From an uncultured Collinsella sp. (GTDB taxonomy: Bacteria; Actinomycetota; Coriobacteriia; Coriobacteriales; Coriobacteriaceae), in assembly GCA_900541195.1 (NCBI GenBank), contig UQIY01000020.1:1-37973 (forward strand): a stretch of 37,973 nucleotides of DNA, written 5' to 3'. Positions 30,213-37,973 of this stretch are shown here, piece by piece. Under the pieces are notes generated by a model that saw nothing but the letters and a program-made list of their open reading frames with translations, had not been told where the DNA came from and ran no database searches. A program made the translations under genes and the position numbers. The stretch's first letter is position 1. The number at the start of each line of letters is the position of its first letter.

Positions 30213-32120
30213 ATGGAACAGATTATCTTGAACATACTTGAGGCCCTGCGTCGCGGCGAGACCGTGGACGACAAGGCGCTCGTCAAACTGATACATGCCG
30301 AGGCGCGCCGTGAGGGTGCCGACAAACGCGATTTGGCCAAGCGCCGTCTGCTGCCGTTCTACCAGCGGGTTAAACGTGAGGAGCCGGCTCGTTGGGCTGC
30401 GTGGAATGTCGATACCGAGCTGGAACGTCGACTGCTGCAGGTGCTGCGTATGAAGCCTCGTCGCACGGCTTCGGGCGTGGCGACCATTACCGTCATTACC
30501 AAGCCCTGGCCATGCTCGGGCGATTGCCTGTTTTGCCCCAATGACCTGCGCATGCCTAAAAGCTATCTGCACGCCGAGCCGGCGTGCGCCCGTGCGGAGC
30601 AAAACTGCTTTGACCCGTATCTGCAGGTGAGCGCTCGTCTGACCGCGCTTTCGCAGATGGGGCATGCGACCGACAAGATAGAGCTCATCGTGCTCGGTGG
30701 CACCTGGAGCGACTATCCGCAAGGGTATCAAACGTGGTTTATGTCGGAGCTTTTCCGTGCGCTCAATGACGATGCCGTCGCCGGCGTGGCGGCAAACCCC
30801 ATGTTGGCGCGTCCGGGCATCAGCCGTGCCGAGGCAGGGCGCCTGCTCGATGACGCTCCCGCCGATGCCCTGCCGCCGGTGGTAACAGAGCGCCGCGAGC
30901 GCTATCGGGCTGCCGGCATTGCGACAGACGAGGCTGAGCTTGCTGCCGGCGTTGCCGACGAGCAGGGGCGTGTGGATGCTGTCGTTGGTGGCTATAACCG
31001 CGCAGTGCGCCGTCTGTACGGCCCCGGTACGCCATGGGGCGAGGCTGCCGAGTGGCAGACGGCAACGATGGAGGAGCTTGAGCGTCAGCAGCGCATCAAC
31101 GAGACGGCGAAGCATCGCGTGGTGGGGCTCGTTATCGAGACGCGCCCCGATGCCGTAACGCCGCAGGCCCTCACGCTCATCCGCCGCCTGGGTTGCACCA
31201 AGATTCAGATGGGTATTCAGAGTCTTGACCAGCATCTACTCGATATCAACGAGCGCCGCATTTCGGTGGCGCAGATCGAGCGGGCGTTTTCGCTCGCGCG
31301 CCTGTTTGGCTTTAAGATCCACGCGCACTTTATGCTCAACTTGCTGGGCGCCACGCCTGATGGGGACAAGTGCGACTACGAGCGCTTTATGACCGAGGGC
31401 GCCTTTATGCCCGACGAGGTCAAGGTCTACCCGTGCGCGCTCATCGAGGGCTCGCGTCTGGTGGGCTGTTACGAGCGTGGCGAGTGGCGCCCCTATACCG
31501 AGGACGAGCTGCTCGATGTGTTGGCCGACGACATCGTGGTGACGCCGGCGTTCTGCCGCATCAGCCGCATGATCCGCGACTTTAGCTCCGATGACATCAT
31601 GGTGGGCAACAAGAAACCCAACCTGCGCCAGCTCGTTGAGAACCGCTTGGCTGCTTGGGGTGACGGTGCGACGGTGCGTGAGATTCGCTATCGCGAGATC
31701 AGCACGGCGGGCGCCGACCTGGACGAGTTGACCCTTGACGAGGAAGTGGCGTACGAGACGCCGGTGACGCACGAGCGCTTTTTGCAGTGGGTGACACCGC
31801 AGGGCAAAATCGCGGGCTTTTTGCGCCTGTCGCTGCCCGACCGCGCGTTTGTTGCCGCGCATGCGGACGAGTTGCCGACGGTGTCGGACGAGGCGATGAT
31901 TCGCGAGGTTCACGTGTATGGCATGGCGGCGCGCGTGGGCGATCAAGGCCAGGCGGCGCAGCATCACGGGTTAGGGCGTTTGCTCGTAGAACGTGCGTGC
32001 GAGATTGCCCGGGATGCGGGTTATGCGCGCATCAACGTGATTAGCGCGATTGGCACACGTGAGTACTATCGTCATCTTGGATTTTATGACCATGGCCTTT
32101 ATCTGCAAAAGGAGCTCTAG
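30213..32120 (+). CDS. elp3: Elp3, radical SAM/GNAT tRNA wobble-uridine modification enzyme
   Basis: A 635-residue Elp3. The radical SAM cluster cysteines are Cys101, Cys105 and Cys108 (PCSGDCLFCPND), followed by LGGTWSDYPQGYQTWF and ETRPDAVTPQAL. The C-terminal GNAT acetyl-CoA domain (about 485-635) shows REVHVYGMAARV, QHHGLGRLLVERA and ISAIGTREYYRHLGFYDHGLY. Elp3 makes 5-carboxymethyl uridine (cm5U) at tRNA position 34 using acetyl-CoA and SAM radical chemistry. Bacterial Elp3 works alone without Elp1/2/4-6. There is no usable ribosome binding site: GGGGG is one base from the ATG, and a -10-like TACAAT ends 6 bases before it, so the mRNA may be leaderless. The next gene starts at the base after its stop. 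Confidence 0.93.
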   Translation: MEQIILNILEALRRGETVDDKALVKLIHAEARREGADKRDLAKRRLLPFYQRVKREEPARWAAWNVDTELERRLLQVLRMKPRRTASGVATITVITKPWPCSGDCLFCPNDLRMPKSYLHAEPACARAEQNCFDPYLQVSARLTALSQMGHATDKIELIVLGGTWSDYPQGYQTWFMSELFRALNDDAVAGVAANPMLARPGISRAEAGRLLDDAPADALPPVVTERRERYRAAGIATDEAELAAGVADEQGRVDAVVGGYNRAVRRLYGPGTPWGEAAEWQTATMEELERQQRINETAKHRVVGLVIETRPDAVTPQALTLIRRLGCTKIQMGIQSLDQHLLDINERRISVAQIERAFSLARLFGFKIHAHFMLNLLGATPDGDKCDYERFMTEGAFMPDEVKVYPCALIEGSRLVGCYERGEWRPYTEDELLDVLADDIVVTPAFCRISRMIRDFSSDDIMVGNKKPNLRQLVENRLAAWGDGATVREIRYREISTAGADLDELTLDEEVAYETPVTHERFLQWVTPQGKIAGFLRLSLPDRAFVAAHADELPTVSDEAMIREVHVYGMAARVGDQGQAAQHHGLGRLLVERACEIARDAGYARINVISAIGTREYYRHLGFYDHGLYLQKEL

Positions 32121-32999
32121 ATGAACAAGCCGAGTGTTTCTGCCGGCGTCGTTGCCGGCGTTGCTCTGGGGGCCGCGGCGCTTGGCGCGGCCGCTGTCGC
32201 TGTCCGTGCTGCCTGTCTGCAGGTTGCGCGAACCCGCCATGGGTTGGCGCGTGTGAAACGCGTGCACGATGAGGGAGGCGACGAAGTCCGTGTATTGGTG
32301 CAAGGCGGCGTTTACCAAAGCGCAAGCTACGTTGGCGAGCGTTGGGCGGAGCCCGTCTTTGCGTACTATCGCGCGTTTGACGACGTGTTTGAGGCTGAGG
32401 ACGCAATGCGTGATGCTTACGGGCATGGTATCGACCGTATGCTCATGCTGGGCGGCGGCGGGTTTGCCTATCCCAAGTTTGCACTGATGTCGCACGAGAG
32501 CTTGCACATGGACGTCATTGAGTACGATGCCGAGATTACGCGCCTGGCGCGCCGTTGGTTCTACCTGGACGAGCTGGAGCGCACGGTGGGCGATCGCCTG
32601 CGAGTGATTACCGCTGAGGCTCGCTCGTATCTGGGCGTGACGAGCGTGGGTCATCGTCGCTACGACGTGGTCGTGAGCGATTGCTTTGGCGGTGCCGAGC
32701 CCGTACGCGAGCTGGCGACGGTTGAGGCATTGCGTTTGGTGCGAGGCAGCCTGAACCCCGGGGGCATCTATGTTGCCAATATCGTGAGTGCGAACAGGGG
32801 GAGCGACGTGACGTTCCTGCGCGATTGCGTTGCCGCGGCACTCGAGGTATTCGCCCACGCCTGGGTGGTCCCATGCGGCGACGCGGAGTTCGGCGGCGAG
32901 GAAAACTACCTGCTCGTCGCCAGTGACGGCGATTATGCCTTTGCCGAAGCCGTGCCCTTCGACGCCGACTTCCTCGGCACCGTCCTTCACGACAAGTAA
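32121..32999 (+). CDS. Spermidine-synthase-like methyltransferase-fold protein
   Basis: A 292-residue protein with an N-terminal hydrophobic helix (about 8-32, Ala/Val/Gly-rich), then a Rossmann domain like spermidine synthase: MLMLGGGGFAYPKFAL (nucleotide loop), MDVIEYDAEITRLARRWF (acidic end of strand 2) and RYDVVVSDCFGGAEPV (active-site Asp region). The family includes true aminopropyltransferases and uncharacterised methyltransferases; the membrane anchor and lack of a speD or speE partner argue against simple polyamine synthesis. The ATG directly follows the elp3 stop with AAGGAG inside the end of elp3, so the two are translationally linked. A short hairpin (CCGTC/GACGG, 33017-33033 region) lies before the convergent helicase gene. 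Confidence 0.83.
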   Translation: MNKPSVSAGVVAGVALGAAALGAAAVAVRAACLQVARTRHGLARVKRVHDEGGDEVRVLVQGGVYQSASYVGERWAEPVFAYYRAFDDVFEAEDAMRDAYGHGIDRMLMLGGGGFAYPKFALMSHESLHMDVIEYDAEITRLARRWFYLDELERTVGDRLRVITAEARSYLGVTSVGHRRYDVVVSDCFGGAEPVRELATVEALRLVRGSLNPGGIYVANIVSANRGSDVTFLRDCVAAALEVFAHAWVVPCGDAEFGGEENYLLVASDGDYAFAEAVPFDADFLGTVLHDK

Positions 33000-33025
33000 G
33001 TCTCTCCGTCCCAAAAAGACGGGTC

Positions 33026-35470
33026 TTAGGCGTGGTCGCTCCAGCTGCGGACACGCTGCTTCATGCCCTCTATGTCGAGCACGCCTTCGGCAAAGCCCTT
33101 GCGCACGAGCTCTTCGGGAACAAACTCGTCGTAGCGGTCAAAATAAGGCACCTCGTCGGGATAGACGAGCTCGATGGGATCGAAGTCCTTCTCGGCCTCG
33201 GCGGCGAGCACCTCAAAGAACGTCTCCTCGTCGGCCTTCATCTTAAACTGCATAAAGTACGGGCGTGATGGGTCGAGTCCGCGAAGGCCCAACTCCGCGG
33301 CACATTTAATCTTGAGCATGCGCTCGAGGGCCAAAAAGGCGTAGCTGCCCAGCCAGGGGAAGAGCACCCAGGTATCGCCGCCCAGGTTAATGAGCGGTTT
33401 AGTTCCCGCGCCCGAAATCTCGGCCGTATGACGAGCCTGCGCAAGGCGGGCCCGTGCGTTACCCATAAGGTACGGATACGCGGCGTGTTCGTTGAGCGCC
33501 TTGCGCATGCGCTCGAGTACGTGTGTATTGATGTCACCGGGACAGTCGCCAAAGTAGGCCGGCACCCGGCCCTTGACCTGCGTGGCAAAGACGGTATGAC
33601 GCTTCCAGTCCACTTCCTCGACAATCCAGCAGTGTCCGGCGATGGCGATGCGCTCACCGGGCGGTGGCGGATTGACGATCGTGCCCAACTCGGCCGACTC
33701 GCTGCGAACGGTGAACTCCTCGTTTTCCTGGAACACGGCGTAAAACTTAAAGTTGTTAATGATGCGCTCGCCCGCGAGGCCCACGATGAGCCCACCGCCC
33801 TCGGTGACCTGGATGTGGTCGATCTTGATGAGGTGGCGCAGCAGTACGCGATAGTCATCGGCCGAGACGCGGTGGAAATAGCTGAGCGTGAGCACGCGCT
33901 GGGCAAGTTCGGCAGGCGTGAGTTCGCCGGTGCTGGCGAGGGTCGACATGGTCTGGTGATAGAGCAGGCTGTAGGGGAGTCGATCGAGCTCGGGCGGCTC
34001 GACCCACTTTTCCTCGCGATAGAGTTGTACGAGCGCGATGCCCTGGAGGAGCTTCCAAGGTATCGTTTCAGGCATCATCGTGCGCGGCTCGGGCTCTTCC
34101 TCGCGCATGACAAACCACATCTCGGGCGGAAGATCGCGGCGTCCCGTGCGCCCCATGCGCTGCAAAAAGGAGCTGACGGTAAACGGTGCATCGATCTGGA
34201 ACGCGCGCTCCAGGCGACCGATATCAATGCCGAGCTCCAGCGTGGAGGTGGTGACGGTTGTCTGTGCCTGTTCCTCGTCGCGCATGAGCTCTTCTGCCGT
34301 CTCGCGTAGCGATGCCGAGAGGTTGCCGTGATGGATAAGGAAGCGGTCGGGCTCGTGCCGGCTCTCGCAGTAGCTACGCAGCATGGAGCATACGGCCTCT
34401 GCCTCCTCGCGCGAGTTGGTAAAGACTAAGCACTTTCGGCCGCGCGTGTGCTCAAAGATATATCCCATGCCGGGGTCGGCGTTGTCTGGTGCTGTATCGG
34501 TGGGGTTGAGTAATGCCTGTTCGGGTGCTTGGGGGATGTCGACTTCGCCCTCGGGGGCCGAGGAAACTTGGCGGTCCTTGGGAGCGGCCTTGCCCTGTGC
34601 CCGCTCACGACGTTGACGGCGCTCCTCTTGTGTGAGCTGTCCGCTGTGACGCATGTCTTGGGCGCCGGCGGGCAGTGCCGCGGATGCCGCCGCATCGATG
34701 CGCTCGCACGCAAGCACTTCGGCCTCTTGAGGACCTGTACCCATGAATCCCCGCTGCTGCGCCTGGGGGCCCGAGTTGTAGAAGTGCTCCATGGAGATGC
34801 GCCACACGCGGCGCGGTTCTTCAAAGCGGGGGATAACGCAGTCGCGCCCCGTTCCCTGTGAGAGAAAAGCGCCCGTGCGCTCGGGGTCGCCGATGGTAGC
34901 CGAAAGGCCAATGCGGCGAGGCTGCACACCGGCCATGCGCGAGAGTCGCTCGATAAGGCAGAGCGTTTGCCCGCCACGGTCGCCGCGCATGAGCGAGTGG
35001 ACCTCATCGATGACCACGTAGCGCAGGTCGCAAAACATGCGCGGGATCGCCATGTGCTTATGGATTAAAAGCGCTTCGAGTGACTCGGGTGTAATCTGCA
35101 GGATGCCGCTCGGTTTTTTAATGAGCTTAGCCTTGTGCGACTGCGAGACATCGCCATGCCAGTGCCAGACAGGGATATCGGCCTCTTCGCAGAGGTCGTT
35201 GAGGCGGACGAACTGATCATTGATGAGCGCTTTGAGGGGGCCGATGTAGAGGGCGCCCACGCTCGCGGGCGGGTTCTCCCAAAACTCGGTCAGGATGGGA
35301 AAGAAGGCTGCCTCGGTTTTGCCGGAAGCCGTGGATGCCGTCAAGAGCACATTATCTTGTGTGTTAAAGATGGCATCAGCTGCTGCAACCTGGATAGAGC
35401 GTAGACTCTCCCAATCGTGGGAGTAGATGAAGTCTTGGATAAACGGAGCATATCGGTCAAAGGCGTTCAC
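33026..35470 (-). CDS. DEAD/DEAH-box helicase of a Shango-like defence operon (SngC-like)
   Basis: An 814-residue Lhr-like superfamily 2 helicase. Walker A is TASTASGKT (44-52), DEVH is at 153-156, motif III is LSATIGDPER, and motifs IV-VI include TSTLELGIDIG and LQRMGRTGRR. A poorly conserved Gln/Ala-rich insert lies between the two RecA lobes, and about 350 residues follow the helicase core. GGGGAGG before GTG 35470 (reading VNAFDRYAPF) supports this start; the ORF extends to 35512. It is the third gene of the minus-strand operon after the TerB protein and the ATPase. Repeat A copy 2 lies in the gap between it and the ATPase gene. Confidence 0.88.
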   Translation of the reverse strand: MNAFDRYAPFIQDFIYSHDWESLRSIQVAAADAIFNTQDNVLLTASTASGKTEAAFFPILTEFWENPPASVGALYIGPLKALINDQFVRLNDLCEEADIPVWHWHGDVSQSHKAKLIKKPSGILQITPESLEALLIHKHMAIPRMFCDLRYVVIDEVHSLMRGDRGGQTLCLIERLSRMAGVQPRRIGLSATIGDPERTGAFLSQGTGRDCVIPRFEEPRRVWRISMEHFYNSGPQAQQRGFMGTGPQEAEVLACERIDAAASAALPAGAQDMRHSGQLTQEERRQRRERAQGKAAPKDRQVSSAPEGEVDIPQAPEQALLNPTDTAPDNADPGMGYIFEHTRGRKCLVFTNSREEAEAVCSMLRSYCESRHEPDRFLIHHGNLSASLRETAEELMRDEEQAQTTVTTSTLELGIDIGRLERAFQIDAPFTVSSFLQRMGRTGRRDLPPEMWFVMREEEPEPRTMMPETIPWKLLQGIALVQLYREEKWVEPPELDRLPYSLLYHQTMSTLASTGELTPAELAQRVLTLSYFHRVSADDYRVLLRHLIKIDHIQVTEGGGLIVGLAGERIINNFKFYAVFQENEEFTVRSESAELGTIVNPPPPGERIAIAGHCWIVEEVDWKRHTVFATQVKGRVPAYFGDCPGDINTHVLERMRKALNEHAAYPYLMGNARARLAQARHTAEISGAGTKPLINLGGDTWVLFPWLGSYAFLALERMLKIKCAAELGLRGLDPSRPYFMQFKMKADEETFFEVLAAEAEKDFDPIELVYPDEVPYFDRYDEFVPEELVRKGFAEGVLDIEGMKQRVRSWSDHA

Positions 35471-35536
35471 GGGACCTCCCCTCAAATACGAACTTCTCAA
35501 CGCGGCTGGCAATGGTTTGCTGCATTACTGCCTCAG

Positions 35537-35588
35537 CGTTTGCCCAGATAAAACCTGCCAAAATAAACCTGTCCCTTTTTGGCAGGTT
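35537..35588 (-). repeat. Repeat A, copy 2, inside the defence operon
   Basis: On the minus strand it reads AACCTGCCAAAAAGGGACAG then TTTATTTTGGCAGGTT, then TTATCTGGGCAAACG. It matches copy 1 (12825-12878) at about 47 of 53 positions. Its first bases overlap the stop codon of the ATPase gene. Confidence 0.75.
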
Positions 35589-36891
35589 AGATGGTGAATT
35601 CGGCGAAGTTGCGGTCGCCGCCTGCGGTGCCGGCGTCGCCTGTTGCGGCTGCCGGCGCCAACGCGTCGCCGCCGACGCTTTGCAGCAGCTCGGCCACATT
35701 TGCATCGGGGTTCTGACACAGGATATCGAGCAGCTCGATAAAGTCACGGATGACCTCACGCGGCGTCAGGTGCGTATCGGCTCCCACGCGGCCAAACTCA
35801 ATCTTGAGAAAGTCTACTAAGTCGTTCTCGGTAAGCGTGGGCGTCCAGCCAAAGTATCCGGCATGGATCTGCATGAGTTTTTCGATCAGCACCAGCAACT
35901 CCTCGTAGGTGAGTGGCTGCAGGCGGATGATGGGCGCGAGCATGTCCTTAAGGTCCTCGCGTGCAAAGCGGCCCTGAGCGAGTCGACTTCGCAGGGCCTC
36001 GTAGGAGAACACGCCACGGCGGCGGTCTTCGATGGAGGTTGGCGTGCCGCCCATGATCATGCCCAGGTACTGCGCCTTGCCCTGGAGCGTGTCGTTGTAC
36101 ATGGTCAGGATCTTCTCGTAGTTGTATTGGCGCGTGATGGCGTTGGGAATCTTATACAGATTCACGAGCTCGTCGATGAGCACCAGCATGCCCTTGTAGC
36201 CGCTGCAGACCAAAAAGCGCGCAATGAGCTTAACGTAGTCGTACCAGTCGTCATCGCTGATGATGGTCGAGGAGCCCAGCTCGGCGCGTGCCTCACTCTT
36301 GGTGCGGTACTCGCCGCGAATCCATTTGGTCACGCGGCTCATAGCTTCTTCGTCGCCCTCGGATACGGCCGCGCGGTAGCGGCGGAGCATGCGGGCGAAG
36401 TCGAAGCCGTGGACCATTTCCTCGAGTGGGGCCAGTTGGGCATTGACGGCAGACTCGTCGGCATCGGCACACGAGGCGACCCAGCGATCCAGGATAAGGT
36501 TGAGCGCACCGCCCTCGGGGCGCGTCTTGGTCGATATGTTGCGGATGAGCTCACGGTAGGTGGCAAGGCCCTGTCCCTGGCCGCCCTGCAGACGGCGTTC
36601 AGGGGATAAGTCGGCATCGGCGACGACGAATCCCTCGCCCATGGCGTGCGTGCGGATGGTCTGGAGCAAAAAGCTCTTGCCGGCGCCGTAGCGACCGACT
36701 AGGAAACGGAAGCTCGCGCCGCCGTCGGCGATGAGGCTCAGGTCGGTGAGCAGAGCACGGATCTCGACCTCGCGCCCCACGGTGATATAGGGAAGGCCGA
36801 TGCGCGGGACCACGCCGCCCTTGAGCGAGTTGAGAATGACGGCGGCGACGCGCTTGGGCACGCGGGGTGCTGCGGATGCGGTATCACTCAT
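35587..36891 (-). CDS. DUF2791/BrxD-type ATPase of a Shango-like operon (SngB-like)
   Basis: A 434-residue P-loop ATPase. Walker A is GRYGAGKS (66-73) and Walker B is MLVLIDE (Asp240-Glu241). The block after it (LVNLYKIPNAITRQYNYEKI and GMIMGGTPTSIEDRRRG) is characteristic of the DUF2791 family, to which BREX BrxD belongs. ATP binding and hydrolysis are expected. The last 30 residues are Ala/Gly-rich. The ATG at 36891 overlaps the end of the TerB gene by 8 bases, so translation is coupled. No BrxL, PglX or PglZ genes are seen here, so BREX is not supported. Confidence 0.88.
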   Translation of the reverse strand: MSDTASAAPRVPKRVAAVILNSLKGGVVPRIGLPYITVGREVEIRALLTDLSLIADGGASFRFLVGRYGAGKSFLLQTIRTHAMGEGFVVADADLSPERRLQGGQGQGLATYRELIRNISTKTRPEGGALNLILDRWVASCADADESAVNAQLAPLEEMVHGFDFARMLRRYRAAVSEGDEEAMSRVTKWIRGEYRTKSEARAELGSSTIISDDDWYDYVKLIARFLVCSGYKGMLVLIDELVNLYKIPNAITRQYNYEKILTMYNDTLQGKAQYLGMIMGGTPTSIEDRRRGVFSYEALRSRLAQGRFAREDLKDMLAPIIRLQPLTYEELLVLIEKLMQIHAGYFGWTPTLTENDLVDFLKIEFGRVGADTHLTPREVIRDFIELLDILCQNPDANVAELLQSVGGDALAPAAATGDAGTAGGDRNFAEFTI

Positions 36892-37973
36892 GGTCTAGGT
36901 ATCCTCTCACGTCTGCTTCGTAGTCCTCGATAATCTGCGGTCCTGCTGAGCCAAATTCAATAACGGTGTCGCCCACCAGGTCAAAGAGCGCTTCGTTGAT
37001 GCTATCGACGAGCATGTCCTCACTCTTGCCCGACTGTGCCGCCGCCAATGTGGCCTGCGCCGTGTTCCGCTCGAGGAGCGCGCGAAGGAAGGCATCTGCG
37101 GCGGGCGCGAGTTTGTTCGCAGCTTCGGCAGACGCGGGCGTTACGGGCGCGGGCACAGACACGAGGAGCGGTGCCACGACGCCAAACTCTTCGGTGGAGA
37201 CAGTCGGCTCGTCGGGTTCGTCTTGCCGTGTGGCCATCTCGCCAGGTCCGGCGGTCATGCTGGGCGCAGACTCGGTGTTCGGTTGCTCGATAAGCGTCGC
37301 CTCGGCTTCCATAGACACATCATCCTCGCGCTCCTCATCAATCAAAAGCGCTTCACGCGTTTGCGCGGCGGCGCTCCGAATGTGCCCCAGCTGACTCAAA
37401 TCGATATCGATCTTGACAGGCTGGTGCGCGGCGTCCCACGAAAGCCATGCCACGATCTCGTCATCGATGATCTTGGCCAGATATTTGGGGACCTTCTCCT
37501 CCTTTAGGGGATGGGTGGGGTCTAGGGCCAGGCGCAGGCGTTGGTCGCAGGCGCGCATCATCTCACCGAGCTTGCTACTTTTTTGTCTGCTGCCGTGGAT
37601 GCGCATGCATTCCCAAAAGCCATTTTGGCAGCGATAGATGTGAATGGGGTCCAGGCGATATTCGCAGTCCTCGTGGCGCTCGGGCGCAAAGAACACGGCC
37701 GAGGCAAACATGGTGTAGGGCATGGCCGTCTCCTCCCCAAACAAGCTCGCTACGATGCCGGTCTTTCGGTGCGTGTCATAGTAGCGCGCCATACGGACAT
37801 ACACGGCGCATGCCACGTGGCGCAGGTCGCGATGGTGGGAACGGTCGAGCCGTGAGTTATTCAGGTTGTACGTGGAGAGGGCGTTTATAGCGGTCATGAG
37901 TCGCTCCTCGCCTGCCTCGTCGGGCGGAAGGGGGAGCGTGGGCTCGGAGGTCTTGCGACGCGCAGGCGGCAGG
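36884..37973 (-). CDS. TerB-domain protein of a Shango-like operon (SngA-like), 5' end off the window
   Basis: The frame is open from the right edge to the stop at 36884-36886, at least 362 residues. An ATG at 37897 with GAGGAG upstream is a possible internal start, but the frame stays open above it and reads smoothly into MTAINALSTYNLNNSRL, as expected if the TerB N-terminal region lies off the edge. Visible content is a helical part (RHVACAVYVRMARYYDTHRKTG), an acidic low-complexity stretch (about 200-260 of the visible part), and a helical C-terminal domain (APAADAFLRALLERNTA to the end) of the TerB-C kind. TerB proteins with this ATPase and helicase make up Shango. Family calls are from pattern memory. 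Confidence 0.62.
   Translation of the reverse strand, partial: LPPARRKTSEPTLPLPPDEAGEERLMTAINALSTYNLNNSRLDRSHHRDLRHVACAVYVRMARYYDTHRKTGIVASLFGEETAMPYTMFASAVFFAPERHEDCEYRLDPIHIYRCQNGFWECMRIHGSRQKSSKLGEMMRACDQRLRLALDPTHPLKEEKVPKYLAKIIDDEIVAWLSWDAAHQPVKIDIDLSQLGHIRSAAAQTREALLIDEEREDDVSMEAEATLIEQPNTESAPSMTAGPGEMATRQDEPDEPTVSTEEFGVVAPLLVSVPAPVTPASAEAANKLAPAADAFLRALLERNTAQATLAAAQSGKSEDMLVDSINEALFDLVGDTVIEFGSAGPQIIEDYEADVRGYLDHE

Noticed and set aside
33026..37973. Calling the right-hand operon BREX because of the BrxD-type ATPase
   Set aside because: No PglX methyltransferase, PglZ, BrxC or BrxL is seen, and the TerB-ATPase-helicase trio is a different known combination.

Overview
The window is high-GC, gene-dense bacterial DNA (about 60% G+C by eye) with strong Shine-Dalgarno sites and a gene set typical of a gut anaerobe: bile salt hydrolase, rubredoxin-first rubrerythrin, PdxS/PdxT vitamin B6 synthesis and HelY-type actinobacterial helicase. 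My best guess is a Coriobacteriia genome, probably Collinsella. That assignment is inference from gene content and style. No rRNA, tRNA, CRISPR array or transposase gene was seen.

Layout. 0-6 kb: an edge-truncated unknown gene, an NCS2 purine permease, a peptide-deformylase-like protein that has lost its catalytic Glu, a bile salt hydrolase and a Kup potassium transporter. 6-12 kb: an EamA transporter divergent from a LysR regulator, an XRE-HTH/AlaA aminotransferase fusion with clustered operator-like boxes, a second and intact deformylase homologue, and an MFS efflux pump with a leader that can hide its ribosome binding site. 11.8-16.7 kb: an RGG-rich protein, a 0.4 kb intergenic stretch full of hairpin repeats, pdxS-pdxT facing the MocR regulator pdxR, and reverse rubrerythrin. 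16.9-23.5 kb: an Fe-alcohol dehydrogenase/aldehyde dehydrogenase operon, a HIRAN protein, a 59-residue charged microprotein, a phosphoesterase, a YdjC deacetylase bracketed by perfect 22-bp inverted repeats, and a DUF2130 coiled-coil protein with a nuclease-like D..ExK signature.

23.6-33 kb is rich in RNA-related functions: a Ski2/HelY-like RNA helicase, TrmB, a Trm9-like methyltransferase, a membrane XRE regulator with its DUF4097 partner, and Elp3 followed by a spermidine-synthase-like protein. Elp3 and a Trm9-like enzyme within 5 kb suggest a bacterial route to esterified wobble uridine (mcm5U-like), normally thought of as eukaryotic. 33-38 kb is a three-gene operon on the minus strand: TerB-domain protein, DUF2791/BrxD-type ATPase, DEAD/DEAH helicase. 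Its content and order match the phage-defence system called Shango.

The other recurring theme is a group of intergenic hairpins, several with a GGGAC-type core, that often begin at or just after stop codons. One 52-53 bp type occurs twice, 23 kb apart and in opposite orientation, once inside the Shango-like operon.
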